DNA from: Anoxybacillus tepidamans PS2
GTDB taxonomy: Bacteria; Bacillota; Bacilli; Bacillales; Anoxybacillaceae
Direction: 5' to 3'
NCBI RefSeq assembly: GCF_000620165.1
Contig: NZ_JHVN01000009.1
Span: 1-64,000, forward strand
DNA: 64,000 nt
Positions 17,330 through 25,134 of the stretch are shown piece by piece (position 1 is the stretch's first letter; each line of letters opens with the position of its first letter). Position numbers and translations under genes: made by a program. The notes under the pieces are model-generated. The model saw nothing but the letters and a program-made list of their open reading frames with translations. It made no database searches and had not been told where the DNA came from.

Positions 17330-18763
17330 CTCTCATCCTGCTTGCCTGTGCCTTTTTCGCTTTTTTAAAACCCTTTCAATGCTTTTAATGCTTGGTAAAT
17401 AGGCGTTCCTGACGAATGATGTAAATAGCGGATATTCCCTCGCACCAACTCCGCTACCTTGGTTCCTACATGCTTGATCGCCTTTTTCACGATCGTTTCT
17501 CGTTCCCTTTCTCTTTCCTCCTCTTGCGAAAGCACCTCTCCTTTCCATGTCTGAATCGTTAACCCGTCTTTCACGGCTACCATCACGTTTAAAAACGCTC
17601 GAATGCCTTCGTCACACCAACTCCGTCCATTTTTTACTCGCTTCGCAAAGACGTGCATCGTTCCCTTTGCACTTCCCATGGGCGCATTCCTGTCATATCT
17701 ATGCCTTTCTCCCGCAGCCATTGACGGTAATTATTCAAGCATCCTGGCATCGATTCGATCCGTTGAATCCATCCCTCCAATTGCTTTTCTTTCTTCTCAT
17801 CCCCTAGGGTGCCTACCGCACTATGCAGTTCGGTTAATAACCCGTTTTCATCGAACAAGGCCAGCTTTTTCCGAATCGTCCGGTACCGTGGGTGTTCTTT
17901 TAAGCATTCGCGAATCTCTCGCGCTACGTGGAACCGATCTAGCTGGAAAAACGCTCGCTTCCCGAAATATTCCCGACAAGCCGTAATCCACGCAGCTCCA
18001 TCTCCATTGATCACCACCCACTCCCTCGTTGGGTCATAGCCGTATTCCTTGATCAAAAACCGTTCTAATCCTTCCCATACCGGCTCTTTTGTTGGGTGTA
18101 CATAGTGCCGTTTTCCAACCAAGGATCCCCGTTTGCTTTCCATCCTTGGTGCACCGCCAAAATTTTTTCTTCCTTCCCTCTTCGGCGACTTCGCTGCCGT
18201 TTCACATATAGTCCGTCCGCCTCCAAGAACCACACCTGTCGCCCCCTTTCCATCGGACGATGCCTATCCACCGTCGCCTGTACTACCATCTGCCGAATCG
18301 TCTCATGGCTCATCATCGCATAGCCTACCATCTTCTCTAACGCTTCGGCGGCTTGGCGATAAGAAGGACCGGTAACGGCTCATTCGATCGCTGTTTCCTC
18401 CAATAATGGACTCAGCCCCTTCGCTCCATCGAAGCCGAGAACATGATCTAACAAACACGTATACGCGCCTTTTTCTCGATCCAAATAGTAATTGCGTCGG
18501 ATCTCCACCTCCCCAAAGAGCGTCTGGATGCGTACCGTTCGTTTATCTTTTAGGTAATAGCGTTTTTTATCTCGTTGCTTAGCGATCTCTTCATCCAGCC
18601 ATTCCAATACCTGTTGAAACATTTCCCCATACGTTTTTTGCAACATCAAAAACAATTCCATTTCTAGCTCTTTTAATGTTTGCCCACCTGTGATAAACTG
18701 TTGCATAGGACTCTCTGACCTCCTGTGTGATTTGGTCGCACTTATCACCATACAGGAAGAGAG
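17330..18763 (-). mobile_element. ISLre2-family insertion sequence, decayed
   Basis: The element encloses a broken transposase gene on the minus strand. Short terminal inverted repeats are visible: CTCTCATCCTG at 17330-17340 and the complement of CTCTCTTCCTG at 18753-18763 (10 of 11 match). Exact ends and target duplication were not resolved. Confidence 0.65.
17365..18706 (-). pseudogene. ISLre2-type (UPF0236) transposase, frameshifted
   Basis: The start ATG 18706 follows AGGAGG. The N-terminal part (LKELEMELFLMLQKTYGEMF, then RIQTLFGEVEIRRNYYLD) runs to a stop at 18380. The next part (MMSHETIRQMVVQA, WFLEADGLYVKRQR, EEKILAVHQGW) is in another frame ending at 18065. A third frame carries EWVVINGDGAAWITACREYF and FFQLDRFHVAREI down to 17634. 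A fourth frame holds the end (KNGRSWCDEGIRAFLNVM, GNIRYLHHSSG). The order is that of an ISLre2 transposase, with three frame breaks, so it should be inactive unless a full copy elsewhere acts on its ends. Confidence 0.82.
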
Positions 18764-18843
18764 TCCTTTGTGCATTTATTTTGCTCATCCTCTTCTTTTC
18801 AAGGAAACCTCCCCTTGAAACAGATGGAAGGGGATTTAGCTTC

Positions 18844-18867
18844 CTCCCACAAACATTTTACTCATAC
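18844..18867 (-). repeat. Right arm of the inverted repeat flanking the ISLre2 remnant
   Basis: CTCCCACAAAC-N5-ACTCATAC is the reverse complement of the arm at 17117-17140 with one mismatch. Confidence 0.55.
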
Positions 18868-18897
18868 GAACCCCTTTAATACATTCACCGAGAAGTC

Positions 18898-18930
18898 TCC
18901 CACCTCTAAATGAGATGTAGGTGGGAGATG
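18898..18930 (+). repeat. Left-end hairpin of the TnpB element
   Basis: A 10-bp perfect stem (TCTCCCACCT / AGGTGGGAGA) with a 13-base loop. Confidence 0.8.
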
Positions 18931-19012
18931 AATCGGGCGTTTTTGCTTTTCTAAACAGAACATATGTGCTATAATCGTCTTAGCCAAAACGCAGAGAAAA
19001 GGAGGAATCACG

Positions 19013-20191
19013 ATGCTCCGCGGTCAAAAAGTCGCCTTTCGTGCATCAAAAAGGGATCTCGAGCGGCTTTGGGCCTGCAACCGAGAGTCCGCCCGCGTTT
19101 GGAATGAGTGCCTCCGGCTCGCTAAAGACCATTTTCTTCAGCATGGCCGCCGCATCTCAAAAAGCGAGCTGCAAAAGCAAACAAAAGGCCGCTTCCATCT
19201 TCACAGCCAGTCGATCCAAGCCGTTTGCCACAAGTACTTCTTCGCACGACAATCGGCACAAGCCGCCATTCAAAAAGGACTTCGCCATACCCGCTATCCA
19301 TACAAACAAAAGAAATTTTTCAATACCAAATGGGCGAAAGATGGGTTCAAAATTTATGAGAATGGAACCATTGCGTTATCGATGGGCATCCATCAAGGAA
19401 CACGAGAAGAACCGATCCTCGTCCATGTCTCCCACTTGCCGAAAGGAACGATCAAGGAAATCGAATGTTGTTATGACCACGGTTGGTATTTAGCCATCAC
19501 CTACGACGACGGTCAGGAAGCGAAAGCGTATCAACCGGGTCGTTCCGTCGGTGTGGATCTCGGTGAAATCCATACGATCGGCGCCTTTTGTGAAAACGGC
19601 CAAGCCCTCCTGATTACAGGGAGAAAGGTGCGCTCGCTTCATCGGCTGCGAAACAAGAAACTCGCTAACATTCAACGACGACAATCCAAATGTCAAAAAG
19701 GCTCTCGCCGATGGAAGAAGTACGAACGAGCCAAACGATACCTCTTATCCAAATCCGAACGACAACTGCGGGACGCGCTTCATAAAACGACCAAGCCATT
19801 CGTCGATTGGTGCCTTGCGCAATTCGTGTCGGATGTGTACATCGGAAACGTCGAAGGAATTCAGCGACACACGAGAAAGAAAAAGAAAGTCCACCGAAAA
19901 CAAGCGCAAAAACTCTCCAATTGGTCGTTCGGAAAAGTGAAGCAATATCTCGCTTACAAACTAGCTCAACAAGGCATTCGCTTGAAGGAAGTCGATGAGT
20001 CCTATACCAGTCAGACATGTCCTGTCTGCCAAAAAAGAAGAAAAAGTTCAACCCGAATCTTTGCTTGTTCTTGTGGGTATGAAGCCCATCGGGACATCCA
20101 CGGCGCCCGCAACATTTTGAGCAAGGCGCTCTATCAACGCATCGTTCCTTGGGATAAGCCAACGACGCTCACGTATCTACGGATTGCCTAA
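19013..20191 (+). CDS. tnpB: TnpB RNA-guided nuclease
   Basis: ATG 19013 follows AAAGGAGG, and the 392-residue protein is of full length. The RuvC-like acids are present: Asp in GVDLGEIHT (about residue 181), Glu in GNVEGIQ (about 281) and Asp in EAHRDIHGARN (about 360). The zinc ribbon is CPVC...CSCG. The N-terminus has the helical RNA-binding layout (WACNRESARVWNECL). TnpB proteins use an RNA from the element's right end to cut DNA next to a TAM, which favours retention of the element. The gene looks intact, unlike the ISLre2 transposase next to it. Activity is inferred from the complete active site. Confidence 0.94.
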   Translation: MLRGQKVAFRASKRDLERLWACNRESARVWNECLRLAKDHFLQHGRRISKSELQKQTKGRFHLHSQSIQAVCHKYFFARQSAQAAIQKGLRHTRYPYKQKKFFNTKWAKDGFKIYENGTIALSMGIHQGTREEPILVHVSHLPKGTIKEIECCYDHGWYLAITYDDGQEAKAYQPGRSVGVDLGEIHTIGAFCENGQALLITGRKVRSLHRLRNKKLANIQRRQSKCQKGSRRWKKYERAKRYLLSKSERQLRDALHKTTKPFVDWCLAQFVSDVYIGNVEGIQRHTRKKKKVHRKQAQKLSNWSFGKVKQYLAYKLAQQGIRLKEVDESYTSQTCPVCQKRRKSSTRIFACSCGYEAHRDIHGARNILSKALYQRIVPWDKPTTLTYLRIA

Positions 20192-20376
20192 GCAAGAAGT
20201 AGTAGATGGGTGGGACCGCCCCATCGGTGATACGCCGATGTTGCTTACCGAATCGATCGAGAAGGCTTCCGATGCAAACGTCGAGCAGGAGAAGCCCGCC
20301 TTCTTCTGCGTTGAAGCTTCTTCGATCGAGTAGTAAGAAACTCCCACCTCTAAATGAAATGGAGGTGGGGGAGGTT
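20192..20376 (+). ncRNA. Predicted omega RNA (reRNA) of the TnpB element
   Basis: The 185 bases after tnpB are free of genes and rich in pairing: CATCGG/CCGATG, CGATCGAGAAG with CTTCTTCGATCG, and the end hairpin at 20341-20373. This is where the guide scaffold of TnpB elements lies. The guide would be the roughly 16-20 bases just past the right end, about 20377 onward. It may begin inside the 3' end of tnpB. Confidence 0.6.
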
Positions 20377-20379
20377 CAT

Positions 20380-20589
20380 ATGGACAAATTTTCGAGTGGT
20401 TTGCATAAAAAATTGCAGGAACATGCGAAAATTGAATTTTCCTGTTTTCTTTTTGCGATTGTCATCGAGATATGCGGTTTTTTGTCTAATCGGGAGTCGG
20501 AAAATTCAAAAATCGTCATTTTACAAGGGGATGGACCGTTGCTTATGATAAAGATGCAGCACATCAAAAGGAAGGGAGGGATCAAATGA
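20380..20589 (+). CDS. Small protein coupled to ssbB (YwpG position), start set by the IS end
   Basis: This 69-residue ORF begins at ATG 20380, a few bases after the right end of the TnpB element, whose hairpin provides a GGGGGAGG ribosome site. It ends in ATGA overlap with ssbB. The sequence [20 protein letters not shown] is followed by a hydrophobic stretch ([12 protein letters not shown]) and ends KRKGGIK. In Bacillus the gene beside ssbB is ywpG, but I cannot confirm homology. It may be a shortened form of a longer protein cut by the insertion. Function unknown. Confidence 0.55.
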   Translation: MDKFSSGLHKKLQEHAKIEFSCFLFAIVIEICGFLSNRESENSKIVILQGDGPLLMIKMQHIKRKGGIK

Positions 20590-20930
20590 TTAACCAAGTG
20601 GTGCTTGTCGGACGCTTAACGAAGGATCCGGAGCTGCGCTATACAGCCGATGGATCGGCTGTAGCGAATGTGACGCTGGCGGTGAGCCGAAATTTCCGCA
20701 ACGCAGAAGGAGAGGTAGACACGGATTTTGTTCATTGCACTCTTTGGCGAAAAGTGGCTGAAAATACCGTCAACTATTGCCGCAAAGGTTCTATTATTGG
20801 CGTGATGGGCCGAATCCAAACGAGAAACTATGAAAATCAAGACGGAAAACGAGTGTATGTCACAGAAGTAGTGGCCGAATCGGTCCGATTCATGGGCGGA
20901 AAAACAAACACCTTGCTCGTCCAACAATAA
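20586..20930 (+). CDS. ssbB: Single-stranded DNA-binding protein SsbB (competence)
   Basis: The 114-residue protein is a single OB-fold: [58 protein letters not shown] and [20 protein letters not shown]. It lacks the long Gly-rich linker and acidic tail of SsbA, which fits SsbB. SsbB protects single strands taken up during transformation and is under ComK control in B. subtilis. Its start overlaps the preceding small ORF (ATGA). The IS end lies about 210 bp upstream, so its original promoter region may have been displaced. Confidence 0.93.
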   Translation: MINQVVLVGRLTKDPELRYTADGSAVANVTLAVSRNFRNAEGEVDTDFVHCTLWRKVAENTVNYCRKGSIIGVMGRIQTRNYENQDGKRVYVTEVVAESVRFMGGKTNTLLVQQ

Positions 20931-21047
20931 AAATTCTTTCTTCTTTTTTCCCCCTCAAAGTTCCCCCTAAAGATAGAGGATGGTTGCCCCCATAGAAAAT
21001 ATCAGCCGTTCAGGTATTGTTTCCTCTCTTTGTCCCCTCAAACGATG

Positions 21048-21067
21048 GCCAGCCGCATGCGGTTGGC
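21048..21067 (+). terminator. Terminator between ssbB and the Xre gene
   Basis: CCAGCCG pairs with CGGTTGG around CATG, then CGTTTTT follows on the plus strand. Confidence 0.6.
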
Positions 21068-21085
21068 GTTTTTCTTTCCTTCGGC

Positions 21086-21496
21086 TCATTCGGTAGCTCG
21101 TAAAAATTCTTTGATGACAGAGACAACAGCTGATTCGATATGTTTTCGTTTTTTTGCGGGAAGCTGCGCGAGCGAGTAGATCGCTTGTTCAATGTGTGGA
21201 TTTTGCTTTAAATAATCAATAATGTCAAGCATTTTTTCGTCGATTCCATCCGTTTGATAAATGCGGTTTACCTCCCGCAGCAATTGTTGTTTATTCGTTT
21301 GTCTTCCTACTAAAAAATCGATGCTGACATTGTAAAGGTCGCTTAATTTCGCCAGCGACTGTAAATCGGGAAACATTTCCCCGTTTTCCCATTTGCTAAT
21401 TTGTGAGCGTGATATATTCAGGTATTGGGCGACATCCTCTTGCGTCCAATTTCGCTGTTTTCGTAAATATTTCAGATGATCGGCAAGCTTTGTCAT
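21086..21496 (-). CDS. Xre-family transcriptional regulator
   Basis: The start is taken at MTKLADHLKYLRKQR (21496), giving 136 residues; an upstream in-frame start would add 12 residues of no clear merit. The N-terminal helix-turn-helix is classical: NWTQEDVAQYLNISRSQISKWENG, then FPDLQSLAKLSDLYNVSIDFLVG. The C-terminal half (IDEKMLDIIDYLKQNPHIEQAI) is helical and may bind a partner or dimerise. It faces a hypothetical gene divergently across about 200 bp, which may be a target. Such regulators act on DNA as repressors; the target is not known. Confidence 0.9.
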   Translation of the reverse strand: MTKLADHLKYLRKQRNWTQEDVAQYLNISRSQISKWENGEMFPDLQSLAKLSDLYNVSIDFLVGRQTNKQQLLREVNRIYQTDGIDEKMLDIIDYLKQNPHIEQAIYSLAQLPAKKRKHIESAVVSVIKEFLRATE

Positions 21497-21696
21497 ATGG
21501 TTCACCACAACTCTATGAAAATGACGGTACATTTAAGATAAGGAATAGTGGCGAAAGAAATGGTTCTTTTTAAGAACAAAATTGTAAAAGTTCATAAAAG
21601 GAACAAAAATGGGGAGTCGGGGAACTTTTGTAGGAAATCGCCTGTTGTTAAAATAATCAATAAATGATAAATATTTACTCATAGAGGAGGGTATGT

Positions 21697-22182
21697 GTGA
21701 ATATTTATCTAGCCGATTTAATCGTAAGTGAACGAAAAGCAAAACAACGTTCCTTACATACATGTCGAGTGTTTATTAAAGAGATTAAAAGCCCGCTATC
21801 TTTGCGTTTGGCTACGATTGCACCGACGAACTTCGCCGATTCGCTTCGCTTTTTAAAACAAGAAAAGGAGACATTTGCAGCCATGGACGGGGAAGTTCGA
21901 TTTCGAACGGTTCAATGTCAAGAGCATGCGCGGCTGTATTTTTTATTTAAATCTGTCAATCAACGCTATATGTTTTCCGTGAAGCTTGATTTAAAGAAAC
22001 GTGCGATTGTGGTAACCTCTTATGAATGGAACGACCTTCAACAAAAATATAAACTCCTCTATACAAACGAACTCCTGGCCATCGAAAGGCAGCTCATTTA
22101 TCATATCCTGCAATCGATTTATATTTGCCAAAATAATCAGGTCGCTTATTTTTCGATGTTTCGAGCGAAGCAGAAGCGCTAG
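21697..22182 (+). CDS. Hypothetical protein divergent from the Xre regulator
   Basis: GTG 21697 follows GAGGAGGG and gives 161 residues. No signal peptide or membrane segment is seen. The sequence has a mixed alpha/beta character (VNIYLADLIVSERKAKQRS, RFRTVQCQEHARLYFLFKS, RYMFSVKLDLKKRAIVVTSYEW) and a helical C-terminus (LAIERQLIYHILQSIYICQ). I do not recognise the family. Its promoter region is shared with the divergent Xre gene, so that regulator may control it. Confidence 0.7.
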   Translation: MNIYLADLIVSERKAKQRSLHTCRVFIKEIKSPLSLRLATIAPTNFADSLRFLKQEKETFAAMDGEVRFRTVQCQEHARLYFLFKSVNQRYMFSVKLDLKKRAIVVTSYEWNDLQQKYKLLYTNELLAIERQLIYHILQSIYICQNNQVAYFSMFRAKQKR

Positions 22183-22258
22183 CAGCCTCGTATATGCATT
22201 GCCGGTTCGTCCGAAAGAAAAAGGATACCCCGATACAAGCGGGATATCCCATTTCATG

Positions 22259-22375
22259 TTAGCGGCGGCGCTCTTTGCTTTCAGTGATTTTTTGCGCCAT
22301 TTGTTCACATAGTTTCTCCCAAGCTGTTTGTTTTTTTGTTTCTTGCTGTTTTGGTTTCGTTTGTTTCTTCATCAT
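22259..22375 (-). CDS. Small basic protein coupled to the SNF2 helicase gene
   Basis: The 38-residue ORF begins MMKKQTKPKQQETKK and ends TESKERRR. Its ATG overlaps the helicase stop (ATGA), so it would be translated by coupling, and AAAGGAGCG lies just upstream. It is strongly basic with an amphipathic middle (TAWEKLCEQMAQKI). No family is recognised. The overlap and ribosome site support it being real despite its size. Confidence 0.55.
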   Translation of the reverse strand: MMKKQTKPKQQETKKQTAWEKLCEQMAQKITESKERRR

Positions 22376-25134
22376 GACGCTCCTTTATGATTCATTGTCG
22401 GCAGAACGAGCAACTCGCGCAGTTCATCGTTGGACAGTTCGGTAATCCACGCTTCGCTTTGAATAATTTCTTCATTCAGTGATTGCTTTCGTTCGATCAT
22501 TTCGTCAATTTTTTCTTCTAGTGTTCCGACGGCAATGAGTTTGTGCACGTGGACAAACCGGTTTTGGCCGATGCGATAGGCGCGATCTGTCGCTTGGTTT
22601 TCAACAGCCGGGTTCCACCAGCGGTCGAAATGAATGACGTGGTTAGCGGCTGTTAAGTTCAATCCGATTCCCCCGGCTTTTAAAGATAAAATGAACACAT
22701 GAAACGCACCGGACTGGAATTGTTCCACCATTCGGTCGCGCTCTGTTTTCGGGACGCTGCCGTTTAAAAAGGCAACTCGTTCATCGAGATGGGAAGCAAG
22801 CAGCTGTTGAATCATGTTGCCCATTTCAATATATTGCGTAAAAATTAAGCAGCTTTCCCCGTTTGTCCGAATTTGTTCTACCAGCTCGAGCAGTTTCTCT
22901 AATTTATGAGACCGCGCTAAAATGTCGGCTGGATTTTCCTCCTTCAAATAAAGCGCCGGATGATTGCACAGTTGCTTGAGGCGGCCTAGCATTTGCAAAA
23001 TCATGCCGCGCCGTTCGAAGCCATCCGCTTTTTCGATGCGAGACAGCGTCTGTTGGACAAGCTCTTCATACAATGACGCTTGCTCGGCGGTCAATGGGCA
23101 ATATTCTTTTTGTTCGAGTTTGTCCGGCAAATCGAGGGCGATCGCTTCGTCCGTTTTCGTTCGCCGCAGTAAAAACGGGCGAATCAGCTTTTGCAGCATC
23201 GCCACTTTTTCCACGTCGCGCTCTTTTTCGATCGGCGCAGCAAAGCGGCGTTGGAACTGCGCCTGGCTTCCTAAGTAGCCGGGATTGATAAAATGGAAAA
23301 TGCTCCAAAGTTCGCTTAAGCGGTTTTCCATCGGTGTGCCGGAAAGGGCGATTTTATGCCCGCCGTTGAATTTGCGGATGGCGCGCGCCTGTTTTGTATC
23401 GGCGTTTTTAATATTTTGCGCTTCGTCTAGGCAAATCGTATCCCACTGAACAGAGGAAAGTTCCTCGCAATCTAAATGAGCTAAGCTGTAGGTGGTAAGA
23501 ACGAGATCGGCTTCGTTTGCCGCTTTGGCGAACTGTTCTCCTTTGGCGCGGTTGGCGCCGTGATGAACGTAGATTTTTAAATGGGGAGCGAATCGCTCGC
23601 ATTCCTTTTGCCAGTTGCCGAGCACGCTTGTCGGACAGATGAGCAAAAATGGCCGGTTTGTTCGCTCCTGCTCATTGACGTATGTGAAATAGGCCAGCAT
23701 TTGTACCGTTTTTCCGAGCCCCATGTCATCGGCTAAGCAGGCGCCAAGGCGGAAGCGGCGCAAAAAGAGAAGCCAATCGACGCCACGCTGCTGGTACGGT
23801 CGCAGCGTTCCTTTGAACGAAGCGGGAATCGCAACAGACGGAATACAATCGATATTGGTCAATTGTTTTACGAGCGTCTGAAAGCTGCGGTCCAAATCGA
23901 TTTTGAAATGTTGCCATTCGTCGTCCTCTGCGGCCGTCTGGCTGTTTTCTTCCTGCAAAAAGGCTTGCTGCAGCACATCGCGGATGGACAATCCTTCTTC
24001 TTTCGCTTTTTTCATCAGCCATTGCATGCGCTGAATGAGCATAGGATCAAGGTGGATCCATTGTCCGCGAATTTTCATCAGTCGCCGTTTTTGCTCCACG
24101 AGCCTCGCAAACTCCTCTTCGCTCAGCTCGATGCTGTTTGTGGCAATCTTCCAGTCGAAATCGACGAGCGCTTCAAGCCCCAGCATCGCTTGATTGGATT
24201 TGGCTTTCGATTTCACTTTCGCTTTCAGCATCAGTCGCGTCTGTTTTACCGACTCCCACCAAGACGGGAGCAAGATGCGCGCTCCTGCTTCCATTAACTG
24301 CTCGCTTGCTTCTGATAAAAAGCGCCATGCCTGATCGTCGTTTAAGGAAGATAAAAGCTCTCCATCCTCATCACGCAGCCATGGAACGATGCGCAGCCAA
24401 AGGCGATGGGCGCGCGGTACGGCCTGTTCATACGCTTGCCACGGTTCAGGCCAAGCCATATCTTTTTTCCAGATGAACATTTCGTTTGTATCGTCCGCAA
24501 TCAGCGTCGTTTCCAACGTCCAACTAGATGCGCCTTCCTCCGGTTCGGTTAAGCGCAAGGCAGTTGTAAACGGCGGGCGATCGCCGCTCCAGCCGATCTC
24601 ATACAGCCAGTCGTCCTCATTAGCAATCCAGTACCGTTCTTCGCTTATAACCAGCGGATAGGTGTCAACAATCTCTTCCCATGTTTCCCGCAGATTGCGA
24701 TCGCGCCGAATCCAATCCATCATCGCCAGAGAGCGCCATTTTGTCAAAAATGGATCTTCGTTTGTTTCATCTTTTCGTTTCCATCCGAACGCTCCATGTT
24801 TCCAAGCGGCGAAGTCAGGCATCAAGCGGCGCTCGTGAATGTCATCAACAATCGTTTTGGCCCATTGGCGCCAAATGGACGTCGATTCATCCCACTCAAT
24901 CTGTGCTAATTCATTTTCTGCCGAAAGAGCGAAAAGCGTGACCGCTTCCCACGGGGATAACAAAACTCCTTCGTCGTCTCCGATTTTTCTGCTTGGCAAA
25001 AACGTCCCATAAAAGCTTTCCTCATGCCACGAAAACACGATCGGCTTCCATATGTGTAAAGAGGAGTCGCTATAAAGAAAAAAGGAGCTTTCTTCATCGA
25101 GCCAACGGCATGAGAGGGTACATGTCCTAATCAT
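22372..25134 (-). CDS. ywqA: SNF2-family DNA helicase/ATPase (YwqA-like)
   Basis: The start MIRTCTLSCRWLDEE (25134) follows AAAGGAAAG and overlaps the end of the SWIM gene by 8 bp, giving 920 residues, near B. subtilis YwqA. The C-terminal half has the SNF2 motor: LADDMGLGKTVQMLAYF (Walker A), LLICPTSVLGNWQKE, TICLDEAQNIKN (Walker B), ALSGTPMENRLSELWSIF, then SCLIFTQYIEMGNMIQQL, LKAGGIGLNLTAANHVIHFD and ATDRAYRIGQ. The N-terminal half is the bacterial SNF2-associated region. It would move along double-stranded DNA using ATP. Together with the SWIM protein it forms a conserved pair of unclear role in DNA metabolism. Confidence 0.93.
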   Translation of the reverse strand: MIRTCTLSCRWLDEESSFFLYSDSSLHIWKPIVFSWHEESFYGTFLPSRKIGDDEGVLLSPWEAVTLFALSAENELAQIEWDESTSIWRQWAKTIVDDIHERRLMPDFAAWKHGAFGWKRKDETNEDPFLTKWRSLAMMDWIRRDRNLRETWEEIVDTYPLVISEERYWIANEDDWLYEIGWSGDRPPFTTALRLTEPEEGASSWTLETTLIADDTNEMFIWKKDMAWPEPWQAYEQAVPRAHRLWLRIVPWLRDEDGELLSSLNDDQAWRFLSEASEQLMEAGARILLPSWWESVKQTRLMLKAKVKSKAKSNQAMLGLEALVDFDWKIATNSIELSEEEFARLVEQKRRLMKIRGQWIHLDPMLIQRMQWLMKKAKEEGLSIRDVLQQAFLQEENSQTAAEDDEWQHFKIDLDRSFQTLVKQLTNIDCIPSVAIPASFKGTLRPYQQRGVDWLLFLRRFRLGACLADDMGLGKTVQMLAYFTYVNEQERTNRPFLLICPTSVLGNWQKECERFAPHLKIYVHHGANRAKGEQFAKAANEADLVLTTYSLAHLDCEELSSVQWDTICLDEAQNIKNADTKQARAIRKFNGGHKIALSGTPMENRLSELWSIFHFINPGYLGSQAQFQRRFAAPIEKERDVEKVAMLQKLIRPFLLRRTKTDEAIALDLPDKLEQKEYCPLTAEQASLYEELVQQTLSRIEKADGFERRGMILQMLGRLKQLCNHPALYLKEENPADILARSHKLEKLLELVEQIRTNGESCLIFTQYIEMGNMIQQLLASHLDERVAFLNGSVPKTERDRMVEQFQSGAFHVFILSLKAGGIGLNLTAANHVIHFDRWWNPAVENQATDRAYRIGQNRFVHVHKLIAVGTLEEKIDEMIERKQSLNEEIIQSEAWITELSNDELRELLVLPTMNHKGAS

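Larger units (their letters stand above)
18890..20376 (+). mobile_element. IS1341-type (IS200/IS605 superfamily) element with tnpB only
   Basis: Both ends carry the same subterminal hairpin: TCTCCCACCT...AGGTGGGAGA at 18898-18930 and CTCCCACCT...AGGTGGGGGAG at 20341-20373, each with a CTAAATGA-type loop. This is the layout of IS200/IS605 left and right ends. There is one tnpB gene and no tnpA, so the element would depend on a Y1 transposase in trans. TTTAA (near 18875) and TTCAC lie just outside the left hairpin and are candidate target or TAM motifs. Exact ends are uncertain by several bases. Confidence 0.8.

Noticed and set aside
17330-20376. One composite transposon made of both insertion elements
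   Set aside because: The ISLre2-type and TnpB elements have unrelated ends and opposite gene orientation; they are independent neighbours.
20206-20379. N-terminal extension of the small ORF before ssbB
   Set aside because: It would translate the predicted omega RNA region and the IS end hairpin; the ATG at 20380 has its own ribosome site.
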